Assembly (NCBI RefSeq): GCF_030697925.1
Contig: NZ_JAUYOJ010000065.1
Span: 1 to 35,627, forward strand
Reading direction: 5' to 3'
Length of the DNA stretch: 35,627 nucleotides
Origin: Phenylobacterium sp.
GTDB lineage: Bacteria; Pseudomonadota; Alphaproteobacteria; Caulobacterales; Caulobacteraceae
Part shown: positions 18,626-26,583 of the stretch, one piece after another
Numbering within the stretch: position 1 is the first letter of the stretch
Layout of the letters: every line of letters begins with the position of its first letter
Made by a program: the position numbers and the translations under genes
The notes under the pieces: model-generated
The model's input: only the letters and a program-made list of their open reading frames with translations
Told to the model about the DNA's origin: nothing
The model's database searches: none

Positions 18626-18645
18626 CCGGAAGCACAATCTTCCGG
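18626..18645. repeat. Perfect inverted repeat upstream of the DUF6036 operon
   Basis: CCGGAAG-CACAAT-CTTCCGG has 7-bp arms. It is 76 bp upstream of the ATG at 18550 and could be a regulator site for that operon or a hairpin ending transcription from the RES side. Confidence 0.4.
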
Positions 18646-18741
18646 ACAGGACCAGGTCAGACCTTACCCCTTGCTCTTGTGGTTGCAGCGCATCGGATAT
18701 CGGCGAACGCTAAACTGACTTCGAGCAAGATCAGTGAGCGC

Positions 18742-18906
18742 TCAGCCGCCCTTTCTCGCCCCACGGGCGACGGCGGTCTCGAACGCCTCAATCAGGACAT
18801 TCAGCGCCCAGGCGAGACGCCAGCGCTTGTCGGACGGCAGATGGTCGAGGCCGGTGTGCAAGGTCCCGGTGTCCTGGCGTCCGGCCAAGCCGGCGGGCGC
18901 CAGCTG
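18742..18906 (-). pseudogene. Truncated N-terminal remnant of a HEPN/nucleotidyltransferase protein
   Basis: Directly after the RES stop codon the minus strand stays open for 54 codons. The translation contains HTGLDHLPSDKRWRLAWALN and IEAFETAVARGARKGG before a stop. In my judgement this matches the N-terminus of fused nucleotidyltransferase-HEPN proteins (pattern T-x-L-D-H-L-P-x-x-K-x...L...FE), which normally continue for 200 or more residues with a Gly-Ser-Tyr-Ala-Arg-Gly motif. None of that follows. A TTG at 18861 could start a 39-aa product. Most likely it is a decayed toxin gene. Confidence 0.5.
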
Positions 18907-18907
18907 A

Positions 18908-19393
18908 TCAGGCGACCTTCACCAGCCTGGGGTCATAGGTCCATCTGCGGACCTTGCGCGCGGTGATGCGGCTCGCCTCGGCATGGAGCGGATTGATCAG
19001 CAGGTTGATCTCCTCGGGCACGATGACCGAGGGCACGGCCAGGACCGCCGAGCTCCTGGCGTTGATCCAGTCGGTCCCGAACTTCAAGGTCACGCGGCCT
19101 GCGGGCTCGGCGTCCCAGCCGGCCCGCAGGCTCGCCGCGGTCTCGCGCAGGGCCGCCGCCATGAGGTCGTCTGGGACCTCGATGGCCACCAGGTAGCGAT
19201 TGAGCGGCAGGCCGCCGGCGTTGAGATGAACCACTGTCTCCAGGCAGGCCAGGGCGCGGGTCTCCGAAGTGTAGACCATCGGAACGCCCTTCTCATTCCA
19301 GCGGCCGCCGGTGATCTCAGCGCCTGCCCCCGTGAGGTCGTCGGCCTCGTAGGCCGGCGCGTCCGTGGCGATCCGCCAGAGCGTCTGGCTCAC
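18908..19393 (-). CDS. RES-domain toxin of a type II toxin-antitoxin system
   Basis: This 161-aa protein is a RES domain from end to end. The name-giving Arg, Glu and Ser can be placed at Arg31 in GGRWNEKG, Glu52 in ALACLETVVH, and a Ser in the NARSSAVLAVPS segment (about 111-122). Characterised RES toxins deplete NAD+ or ADP-ribosylate a metabolic enzyme and arrest growth. The start is GTG 19393, and GTGA overlaps the antitoxin stop by 4 nt. The gene is therefore translated from the same message as its antitoxin, the usual order antitoxin then toxin. Confidence 0.92.
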   Translation of the reverse strand: MSQTLWRIATDAPAYEADDLTGAGAEITGGRWNEKGVPMVYTSETRALACLETVVHLNAGGLPLNRYLVAIEVPDDLMAAALRETAASLRAGWDAEPAGRVTLKFGTDWINARSSAVLAVPSVIVPEEINLLINPLHAEASRITARKVRRWTYDPRLVKVA

Positions 19394-19902
19394 GCATAGG
19401 CTCCGCTACCAGCCTGGGCCAGCAGGCTGGAGACCAGGGCCTGTCCCTCCATGGTGTCCATCAAGTCCATCGGCCGGACCGCGCCGAGAGCCGGCAGGGG
19501 CTCCTTGAGCCAGCGCGACAGCCAGGCGCTGGCGTTAAAGCCGGTGGGATCGCCCATCTCCTCGACCATGGCTTCGACCTGGCCGACCAGCTTGGCCATA
19601 CCGATGACCCGCTCGCTCTCGGCGGTCGACAGCGCCTGGTTCGTAGCCACCTTCCGGTTGAAGGTCGCGCGGGGCAGGCGAAGGGCGGCGAGGGCGTCGT
19701 CGGACGGGAGGGACAAGGCCCCGATGAGATGCTTGGCCTCGGCCGCGCCCAGGCCCTTCTTGGCCAGCTCGATGCGCTCCACCGGCGTGGCGCGCCACAG
19801 GCCGATATGGAGGAGGTGACCCCCCGAAGTGGCCTTCTTCGTCCCTCCCCGCGCCGGCGCGGCGGCGGCCCGGGCAGCGACGCGAGACTTCACATGGTCC
19901 AT
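19390..19902 (-). CDS. Xre/MbcA/ParS-type antitoxin of the RES toxin
   Basis: This 170-aa protein has a basic, Ala-rich N-terminus (about 1-25), a helical Xre-like region (ERIELAKKGLGAAEAKHLIG, then RLPRATFNRKVATNQALS) and the C-terminal toxin-binding domain (FNASAWLSRWLKEPLPALGA), typical of RES partners. The start is ATG 19902 with GGAG 7 nt upstream; the open frame extends to 20007, but that part overlaps the promoter. It should neutralise the toxin and repress its own operon through the palindrome just upstream. Confidence 0.9.
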   Translation of the reverse strand: MDHVKSRVAARAAAAPARGGTKKATSGGHLLHIGLWRATPVERIELAKKGLGAAEAKHLIGALSLPSDDALAALRLPRATFNRKVATNQALSTAESERVIGMAKLVGQVEAMVEEMGDPTGFNASAWLSRWLKEPLPALGAVRPMDLMDTMEGQALVSSLLAQAGSGAYA

Positions 19903-19913
19903 AAGATCGCTCC

Positions 19914-19936
19914 TTTGAGCGACTATATGGCTCAAA
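19914..19936 (-). promoter_or_regulatory. Operator of the RES/Xre operon
   Basis: TTTGAGC and GCTCAAA form perfect 7-bp arms around a 9-bp centre containing CATATAG/CTATATG, which could serve as the -10 box. The palindrome ends 11 nt before the antitoxin ATG. This is where an Xre-type antitoxin would bind to block its own promoter. Confidence 0.7.
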
Positions 19937-20016
19937 TGGGCGGAAACGCTAGGCCTGGGCTGAAACAGGGTTCGCCTGCCGAGCAGGACCCCATCCCACC
20001 GCACCACGCCGTGGGC

Positions 20017-22830
20017 CTACTTCGCCTTCCTCAGGTCAACGCGATCGAAGTCGATCTCCGCAGCTGGGACCACCTCCAGGTTCGGCTTGCGCGACTTCAG
20101 CCCCTCCAGGAACGCCTTGGCGTCGCCGGCGACGATGACGCTCGCCGCCGCCGGATCGAGATTGCTCTTGGCGAAGGCCTGGACCTCGGCTGGGGTCACC
20201 GCCTCGACCTTGCCGGTAAAGGCGGCGATCTCGGCCAGGGGCAGGTCATAGAGCGCCAGGTTGCCCAGGATGTCGGCCAGGCCGCCGGTGGTGGCCAGCT
20301 CGCGACCGAAGCCGCCCACCAGCACCGACTTGCGGGCCTTCAGCTCGTCTGCGCCCGCCGGGGTGTCGGCCAGGCGCCTCAGTTCGGCGACGATCAGGTC
20401 CAGGACCTCGGGCGCCGACTCGTTCTTGGTCTGGGCCGCGGCGCGGAACTGGCCGGTGGTCCGCTGGGCCGACAGCCGCGAATTGGCGCCGTAGGAGAGG
20501 CCGCGCTTGATGCGGATCTCCTGGTTCAGCCGCGCGGAATAGCCGCCGCCCAGCACCGAGTTGGCGACGATGCCGGGATAGTAGTCGGGCGCGGCGCGGG
20601 AGATGGCCGCCTTGGTCACGGTGACCGCCGCCTGACCGGTTCCGGGAAGGTCGATGGCCACGGCGCGCGGCGGCGCCTTGGGGGTGACCCCGACCCGGGC
20701 CGGCGGCGGACCGGCCGGCGCCTTCCAGTCGCCGAACGCCGTTTCGGCGAGCGCGAAGCCCTGGGCCGGGGTGATGTCGCCGGTCAGGACCAGGATGGCG
20801 TTGTCGGGCCGGAAGCTGGCGGCGTGCAGCTTGGCGAGGTCGGCGGTGGTCAGCCGGGTGAGCGAGGCCGGGGTGCCGGTGGCCACATGGCCGAAGGCCG
20901 TGCCGGAGAACACCACCTGCGAAGCCGCGAAGCCCGCCAGCTGGCCGGGCTGCTGGTAGGCCACCGACAGGCCGTCCAGGGCCTGGGTGCGCTGGCGCTC
21001 CAGCTCCTCGGCCTTGAAGGCCGGGTTGCGGACCACGTCGGCCATGATGGCGAGCGCCGCGGGCAGCTTCTCGGGCATGACATTGAGGGTGACGGACGAG
21101 CTCTCCTGCCCGCCGCCGGCCTCCAGGGACGCGCCCAGGGCTTCGGTCTGGCTGGCGATCTCCTGCGCGCCGCGGGTCTTGGTGCCCTCGGTCAGCATGC
21201 CGGCGGTCATGCCCATGGCGCCGGCCAGGCCGTCGGGATCGGCCCAGGCGCCGGTCCTGACAGTGAGGTCGGCGGTGACCAGGGGCAGGTCTGAGGACTT
21301 GGCGACGATCACCCGCAGGCCGTTGGCCAGGGTCTTCTCGGAGGGCTGGGGCAGGACCGGGCTGACCGGGGTTCCCAACGGCGGCGGGGCGATGCGCTGG
21401 CCTTCCGGCGCCAGTGCGATGATCTCGCCGGCGTACTTCACGGACGCGACCACCGGCGGCTTGGGCGTGCTGTCCGCCTGGCCGGCGGGCCGATCGGTTT
21501 CGGGCCGGTAGCGGATGGTCATGCGGCCGCTGTCCGTCAGGTATGTCTTCGCCACGCGCTGCACATCGGCGGCGGTGACCGCCTGCAGCTCGGCGAGTTC
21601 GCGGTTGGCCAGGGCGGCGTCGCCCGCCGTGCGCAGGGCGTAGCCCAGCGCGAAGGCGCGGCCGTCGATGGTCTCGCGGGCGCGCAGCTTGCCGGTGACC
21701 AGCTCGTTCTTGGCTTCGGCGAGCTCAGCCGCCGTCGGCGGGGCGTCGCGCAGCTTGGCGACCTGGGCCAGCAGGGCCTTCTCGCCCTCGGGAAGGGTCT
21801 TGCCGCCGGCGAGGATGGCGCCGACCATCACCATGCCGGGCTGTTCGGGCAGGGAGGCGTCGGAGAAGACCTCGGCGGCCACCTGTTGCTCATAGACCAA
21901 GCTGTCATAGAGCCGCGAGGACTTGCCCGAGGAGAGGATGGCGTCGAGCACGGTGAGCGCCGCGGCGTCCGGGCTGGAGGCGGCCGGCGCGTGCCAGGTC
22001 ATGGCCACCGCCGGCAGCGGCACATTGGGGCCGTAGCCTTCGAACACCCCGGCCTGGGCGCGCGGCGGCTCGACGGCGGTCACCCGCTTGATCGGGGCGG
22101 CCGGACGCTTCAGGGGGCCGAAATACTTGTCGACCCAGGCGTTGAGCTCACCCTCGTCGAAATTGCCGATGACGATCAGGGCGGCGTTGTCGGGACGGTA
22201 ATAGGCGGCATGGAAGGCGCGGACATCGTCGATGGTGGCGGCGTCCAGCTCCTCAATGGAGCCGATGCCCGGCCGCTTATAGGGGTGCGTCGTGTAGCTG
22301 GCCTGGGGCAGGTAGAGGTACATCAGACGGCCATAGGGCTGGGACAGCACCGACTGGCGCAGCTCCTCCTTGACGACGTCGCGCTCGGACTTGAACACCG
22401 CCTCGTCGACCACCAGCGCGCCCAGCCGCTGGGCCTCCACCCACAGCAGGCGCTCCAGGTGGTTGGCGGGGACGACCTCGTAATAGTTGGTGAAGTCGTC
22501 ATAGGTGGACGCGTTGTTGAACCCGCCCACATCCTCGGTCATGCGGTCGATGGTCTCGGCCGGCATGTCGCGCGTGGCCTTGAACATCATGTGTTCGAAC
22601 AGGTGCGCGAAGCCCGAGCGGCCGACCGGATCGTCCTTCGACCCCACCCCGTACCAGACCTGGACCGTGACATTGGGCGTGGCCTTGTCGACCGAGGAAT
22701 AGACCTTCAGCCCGTTGGCCAGGGTCCGTTCCTTGTAGACGATCGGCGGGACCGTTTCGGCGGCGACGGCGGGCGCCGCCAGCGCCAGGGTCACGGTCAG
22801 GGCGAAGGCGCGGACGGCGGTGCGGAACAT
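20017..22830 (-). CDS. Exported M16 family zinc metallopeptidase with two peptidase repeats
   Basis: This 937-aa protein has a signal peptide (about 1-24, cut after AVAA) and two M16 units. The first carries the inverted zinc motif HLFEH (His76, Glu79, His80) with the third ligand in the downstream ERDVVKEELR helix. The second half starts at about 490 (EKTLANGLRVIVAKSSDLPL) and lacks the zinc motif, as is normal for the non-catalytic half. The length and fused layout match periplasmic pitrilysin-like bacterial proteases that degrade peptides. It stands alone between the RES/Xre and Fic blocks. Confidence 0.93.
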   Translation of the reverse strand: MFRTAVRAFALTVTLALAAPAVAAETVPPIVYKERTLANGLKVYSSVDKATPNVTVQVWYGVGSKDDPVGRSGFAHLFEHMMFKATRDMPAETIDRMTEDVGGFNNASTYDDFTNYYEVVPANHLERLLWVEAQRLGALVVDEAVFKSERDVVKEELRQSVLSQPYGRLMYLYLPQASYTTHPYKRPGIGSIEELDAATIDDVRAFHAAYYRPDNAALIVIGNFDEGELNAWVDKYFGPLKRPAAPIKRVTAVEPPRAQAGVFEGYGPNVPLPAVAMTWHAPAASSPDAAALTVLDAILSSGKSSRLYDSLVYEQQVAAEVFSDASLPEQPGMVMVGAILAGGKTLPEGEKALLAQVAKLRDAPPTAAELAEAKNELVTGKLRARETIDGRAFALGYALRTAGDAALANRELAELQAVTAADVQRVAKTYLTDSGRMTIRYRPETDRPAGQADSTPKPPVVASVKYAGEIIALAPEGQRIAPPPLGTPVSPVLPQPSEKTLANGLRVIVAKSSDLPLVTADLTVRTGAWADPDGLAGAMGMTAGMLTEGTKTRGAQEIASQTEALGASLEAGGGQESSSVTLNVMPEKLPAALAIMADVVRNPAFKAEELERQRTQALDGLSVAYQQPGQLAGFAASQVVFSGTAFGHVATGTPASLTRLTTADLAKLHAASFRPDNAILVLTGDITPAQGFALAETAFGDWKAPAGPPPARVGVTPKAPPRAVAIDLPGTGQAAVTVTKAAISRAAPDYYPGIVANSVLGGGYSARLNQEIRIKRGLSYGANSRLSAQRTTGQFRAAAQTKNESAPEVLDLIVAELRRLADTPAGADELKARKSVLVGGFGRELATTGGLADILGNLALYDLPLAEIAAFTGKVEAVTPAEVQAFAKSNLDPAAASVIVAGDAKAFLEGLKSRKPNLEVVPAAEIDFDRVDLRKAK

Positions 22831-22926
22831 GGACGCTTTCCAATGGCGAGAGGCCGCGACCCTAGCACCGGCTCAGGCCTAGGAAAGCTTACGGGATTGT
22901 CATGAAGCGCCGGATCGGGCGGTCAC

Positions 22927-23092
22927 CTAGGTCTGGACCATAGCGCCGCAGCGCAAGCCGTTGAGCTCGGCCTCGCCGCCGTCCCCGGACGGCCGGGCCT
23001 TCATCCGAGCCACCCACCCCTCGATGTTGGGGTAGGTCGAAGGCGACCGCTTCGCCCAGGGTGGCATGGGCCACACCCAAGGTGCTGGAGAT
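22927..23092 (-). pseudogene. Decayed C-terminal piece of a glutathione transferase-like gene
   Basis: On the minus strand one frame reads TLGVAHATLGEAVAFDLP and then, after an apparent frameshift near 23035, another reads YPNIEGWVARMKARP. Together these look like the last helix and conserved Tyr-Pro-Asn-Ile...Trp...Arg-Met-x-Ala-Arg-Pro end of a glutathione transferase. No N-terminal part is left; the 12-bp repeats replace the upstream sequence. The recognition is mine from pattern and is short. Confidence 0.45.
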
Positions 23093-23124
23093 CGGCCAAG
23101 AGATCGGCCAAGAGATCGGCCACG
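23089..23124. repeat. Three tandem 12-bp repeats upstream of fic
   Basis: AGATCGGCCAAG occurs twice in a row and a third time with one change (AGATCGGCCACG). The array ends 64 bp before the Fic start codon. Confidence 0.85.
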
Positions 23125-23178
23125 AAGCTAGATTTCCCTTACAATAAAGCCTACAGTCGCCGATCATGGGGCGCAAAA

Positions 23179-23190
23179 GATCGGCCAAAT
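23179..23190 (+). promoter_or_regulatory. Fourth copy of the repeat, across the fic start codon
   Basis: AGATCGGCCAAA matches the upstream unit in 11 of 12 positions and its last two bases are the first two of ATG 23189. A purine-rich ribosome site is otherwise weak here. TACAAT at 23141-23146 is a possible -10 box between the repeats and the gene. Confidence 0.4.
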
Positions 23191-24382
23191 GACTGTCGAA
23201 AGCGTCGATCGGATCGAACCAGCCAGGCTTGAGGAGCCGACGGCGGCCATCGCTGACGTCATCGCCGACCTCTCAGCGGCCGCCGCCACGCTTGGCCGCA
23301 TGCTCCACCCTCGCACGGCCGCCAACCTGGCAGACCTCGTTCGGCTGATGAACTGCTACTACAGCAATCTCATTGAGGGACATGACACGCGACCACGCGA
23401 CATCGAACGCGCCCTGGTTGGCGATCTGGACCAGGATGAGACCCGTCGGGACCTGCAGGTCGAAGCCGCGGCCCACGTGCGCGTCCAGGCCAAGCTGGAT
23501 CGGATGGCCCAGGAAGGCGCCCTTCCGCCGCCGGCGTCTGGCGACTTCATCGGTTGGATGCATCGCGAGTTCTATGACGGCGCCTCTGAGGCCATGCTGA
23601 CCATCAAAGGCAAGGATCGCGAGTTGCGGATGACGCCGGGGGAATGGCGCACCACGTCGGGAGAAGACGTCTCGGTTGGCAATCACCAGCCGCCCTCGAG
23701 CCATCGGGTCGCTGACTTCATGGCTCACTTCGAGGCCCGGTTTGATTTCAGCAAGATGGGCCGGGCCGGCCAGATCATGGCTATCGCCGCGGCCCATCAC
23801 CGCTTCAACTACATCCATCCCTTCCCCGATGGGAACGGCAGGGTCAGCCGGCTCATGAGCCACGCCATGGCCAGCCTCGCCGGCGTCGGCGCCCACGGCC
23901 TGTGGTCGGTATCGCGGGGATTGGCCCGCGGCCTGGAGAGCCGTGGCGACTATATGCGCATGATGGATCACGCAGACATGCCACGCCAGGGCGACCGCGA
24001 CGGCCGCGGCAACCTCTCCGAGGCCGCCCTGCAAGGCTTCGTGCTGTGGTTCCTGCGGGTCTGCCTGGACCAGGTCACCTTCATGAGCAGCCTCTTCGAC
24101 CTCGACGGCCTGGCACGTCGGCTGCGGACCTATGTCGATCGCCATCCCGACCTCAAGCCGCAGGCCTCGCGCCTGCTGGAAGAAGCCCTGTTCCGCGGCG
24201 AGTTCGAGCGCGGCGACATCGACGCCATCACAGGCCTGCCTGAGCGCACTGCACGGCGGATACTCGCCGATCTCACCGAACTCGGCCTGCTGGCCTCCGA
24301 CACGCCGAAGGGCAAGGTCTCACTACGGTTCCCCGCGCACGCGCTGGAGGACCTGTTCCCGCGCCTGTTCCCGCAAACTTGA
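23189..24382 (+). CDS. Fic family protein, class II, with C-terminal winged helix
   Basis: Fic enzymes usually transfer AMP from ATP onto hydroxyl side chains of target proteins. This 397-aa protein has the complete active-site motif [12 protein letters not shown] (210-221) with catalytic His210. It also carries the inhibitory helix motif SNLIEG (59-64, Ser-x-x-x-Glu-Gly) in the N-terminal half, which defines class II, self-inhibited enzymes. The C-terminal region (about 315-390) reads as a winged helix: [20 protein letters not shown] then LGLLASD. A DNA-binding tail suggests autoregulation through the repeats upstream. No separate antitoxin gene is adjacent, as expected for class II. Confidence 0.92.
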   Translation: MTVESVDRIEPARLEEPTAAIADVIADLSAAAATLGRMLHPRTAANLADLVRLMNCYYSNLIEGHDTRPRDIERALVGDLDQDETRRDLQVEAAAHVRVQAKLDRMAQEGALPPPASGDFIGWMHREFYDGASEAMLTIKGKDRELRMTPGEWRTTSGEDVSVGNHQPPSSHRVADFMAHFEARFDFSKMGRAGQIMAIAAAHHRFNYIHPFPDGNGRVSRLMSHAMASLAGVGAHGLWSVSRGLARGLESRGDYMRMMDHADMPRQGDRDGRGNLSEAALQGFVLWFLRVCLDQVTFMSSLFDLDGLARRLRTYVDRHPDLKPQASRLLEEALFRGEFERGDIDAITGLPERTARRILADLTELGLLASDTPKGKVSLRFPAHALEDLFPRLFPQT

Positions 24383-24396
24383 GCGCCGCCGACGTT

Positions 24397-24442
24397 CCTG
24401 GGGGCGCCAAGGCGCCAGGATTGGCCACGCCAGCCTGCTGGC
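24397..24442 (+). terminator. Two hairpins downstream of fic
   Basis: The first (24397-24419) pairs CCTGG...CGCC with GGCGCCAGG and has a three-G bulge. The second (24429-24442) is GCCAGC-CT-GCTGGC, followed by CTTAG. Either could end fic transcription; there is no long T-run. Confidence 0.35.
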
Positions 24443-24510
24443 CTTAGCCGCGGGTGAAGGTGCAGATGCGGGCGCTCGCCGCGGCCATGGCGCGGACCGC
24501 GGCGGACGAC

Positions 24511-25491
24511 CTAAGCCAGCTTCACCAGCATCTTCCCGGAATTCCGGCCCTCCATCAGCCCGATCAGGGCCGAGGGCGCATTGGCGATGCCGTCCAGGAT
24601 GGTCTCCTGGTACTTGACCTTGCCGTCCTTCAGCCAGCCGGCCATGTCGCGCTGGAAGTCACCGTAGAGGTGCATGAAGTCGGTGCCGACGAAGCCGCGC
24701 AGCATGACCCGCGAATAGATGATGTTCGACAGGTTCGAGACGTTGGAGTGGCCGGAATTGTAGCCCGAGATGAAGCCGCAGACCGGGACCCGGCCCAGGG
24801 TGTTCATCCGCCGCAGGGCGGCCTCCAGGTGGTCGCCGCCGACATTGTCGAAATAGACGTCGATCCCCTTGGGCGTGGCGTCTTCCAGCGCCTGGCGGAT
24901 CGGGGTCTCCTTGTAGTTGATGACCGCGTCCAGCTTGACCTCGTCCTTCAGCCAGGCGGCCTTGTCCGCCGCGCCGGTGGAGCCCACCACGTAGCAGCCC
25001 TTGATCTTGGCGATCTGGGCGGCGACCGAGCCGACGGCGCCGGCGGCGGTGGAGACGAAGACCTGCTCGCCGTCCTTCAGCGCGCCGATGTGCAGCAGGC
25101 CGCCATAGGCGGTGAAGCCGGTCATGCCGAGCGCGTGCATGTGGACCGTCAGCGACAGGTCCGGGTCGGCGGCGAGCTTGGTCAGGCCCTTGCCGTCGGA
25201 GACGAAGAACTCGCGGAAGCCCAGGCGGTTGGAGACCAGGTCGCCCACCGCGAAGTCGGGATGCTTGGATTGCACCACCTTGCCGAGCGCCCCACCCATC
25301 ATGGCCACGTTGAGGTCCTGGCCGGCGGTCAGCCGCGGGCGCATGGCCGGGTCGACCGACATGTAGCGGTTCTCGACCAGCACCTGGCCGTCGGCGGCGT
25401 CCGGCACGGACGTCTCGACGAGGGTGAAATCGTCCTGGGCGGGCAGGCCCTTCGGACGGGCGACAAGGTGGATTTCGCGGCTCTTGGGCAT
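24511..25491 (-). CDS. NADP-dependent MDR-family oxidoreductase, CurA-like
   Basis: This 326-aa protein belongs to the zinc-free medium-chain reductases related to CurA and leukotriene/prostaglandin reductases, which reduce activated C=C bonds with NADPH. Visible motifs are ENRYMSVDPAMRPR near the N-terminus, HALGMTGFTAYGGLLHIG, the nucleotide loop STAAGAVGSVAAQIAK, and FDNVGGDHLEAAL. The start is ATG 25491 (MPKSREIHLV), with GGGAGG just upstream. The open frame reaches 25566 but the extra residues do not fit the family. Substrate unknown. Confidence 0.9.
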   Translation of the reverse strand: MPKSREIHLVARPKGLPAQDDFTLVETSVPDAADGQVLVENRYMSVDPAMRPRLTAGQDLNVAMMGGALGKVVQSKHPDFAVGDLVSNRLGFREFFVSDGKGLTKLAADPDLSLTVHMHALGMTGFTAYGGLLHIGALKDGEQVFVSTAAGAVGSVAAQIAKIKGCYVVGSTGAADKAAWLKDEVKLDAVINYKETPIRQALEDATPKGIDVYFDNVGGDHLEAALRRMNTLGRVPVCGFISGYNSGHSNVSNLSNIIYSRVMLRGFVGTDFMHLYGDFQRDMAGWLKDGKVKYQETILDGIANAPSALIGLMEGRNSGKMLVKLA

Positions 25492-25602
25492 AATGGCCTC
25501 CCTTGGGATTCTTATGGCGCGGCCCGGAAATGCGGATGGGCCTGGACGCAGTTGTCGCAAGGTCACCCAGGTTCCGCCAGCGAATTTAAACGCGCGTTCG
25601 AA

Positions 25603-26583
25603 TTAATCCGCGCCGGGCAGGACGTCGCCCCAGTCCAGCCGGCGGGCGACGGCGTAGGCCCGCTTGTCGCGGCGGGGGACGAAGCGGGGCTCGACGGTCC
25701 CCGCGGGCGTGCAGAGCTTGAAGGTGATCCCAGGCTTGGCGGCGTGGGGCGGGGCGAGGATGCGGGCCTCGCGGCGGGCGAGCCCGGCGCGGGCGGCGAC
25801 CAGGTAGATGAACTTCTCGTCTTCGAACGGGACCTCGCCGCCCTTGGCCAGACGATGGTCGCGCGAGCGTGGCAGGCGCTGGACGAAGTGACACCAGTCG
25901 GGCGGGGCCAGCGGGCAGGGGGCGTGATGCGGGCAGGGCGCGAGGATGCTCGCTCCCGCCGCGATCAACCCGTCGCGGGCGGCCAGGATGCGGGCGTGGC
26001 CGGCCGGGGTTCCCGGCTCGATCAGCACAAGCATGCCCAGGGTCGCCGCCCATAGCGCTGCGACGGTCTGCGCCTGCCGGGCCGGGGCGATCTCGGCCAG
26101 GGCATAGCTGGCGAGGACGAGGTCGGCGGCGGGCCAGTCCTGGGGCGCGGTGAGGTCGCCGCGGAGACGCAGGGCGTCGCGCAGGGCGGCGGGCCCCTCG
26201 GCGGCCAGGGTCTGCGCCATCTCCAGGAAGGCGCGGTTGGAGTCCAGCAGGGTCGCGGCTCCAATGGCCGGCCAGGTCTCCAGCGCCGCCCAGCTCGCGC
26301 CGCCCGGTCCTGCTCCGGCGTCGAGCAGGGTCCTGGGCGCGAAGTCCGGCGCGATCCGCGCGGCCTCCGCCAGCACATGGGCCCCGGCCGCATAAGTGGC
26401 GGGCAGCCGGGTCAGGACATAGGCCGTGGCGTCGGCCGTCGAACCGACCACTCCGGCGGAGGTCTGGCCGGCCCGATACTGGGCCGAGATCCTGGCGGAT
26501 TGCTCGGCCAGGCCCTTGCGCGACACGCCCTCCAGCAGCCGGTCGGCGGCCTGGCGCAGGGCGGGCGGCAGGTCCGGGGTCAC
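25603..26583 (-). CDS. Small ribosomal subunit Rsm22-type methyltransferase
   Basis: This 326-aa protein has a SAM-binding motif ([18 protein letters not shown], about 80-97) and the Rsm22 cysteine signature with CPHHAPCPL and DWCHFVQRL. In mitochondrial Rsm22 these cysteines bind a cluster or metal. Rsm22 proteins act on the small ribosomal subunit; the exact bacterial substrate is not settled. The start is GTG 26583, where GTGA overlaps the acs stop by 4 nt. That translational coupling to acetyl-CoA synthetase has no obvious functional logic. Confidence 0.85.
   Translation of the reverse strand: MTPDLPPALRQAADRLLEGVSRKGLAEQSARISAQYRAGQTSAGVVGSTADATAYVLTRLPATYAAGAHVLAEAARIAPDFAPRTLLDAGAGPGGASWAALETWPAIGAATLLDSNRAFLEMAQTLAAEGPAALRDALRLRGDLTAPQDWPAADLVLASYALAEIAPARQAQTVAALWAATLGMLVLIEPGTPAGHARILAARDGLIAAGASILAPCPHHAPCPLAPPDWCHFVQRLPRSRDHRLAKGGEVPFEDEKFIYLVAARAGLARREARILAPPHAAKPGITFKLCTPAGTVEPRFVPRRDKRAYAVARRLDWGDVLPGAD

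Noticed and set aside
19729..21294. 521-codon plus-strand frame
   Set aside because: Antisense to the Xre antitoxin and M16 genes; Gly/Arg/Leu-rich with no motifs.
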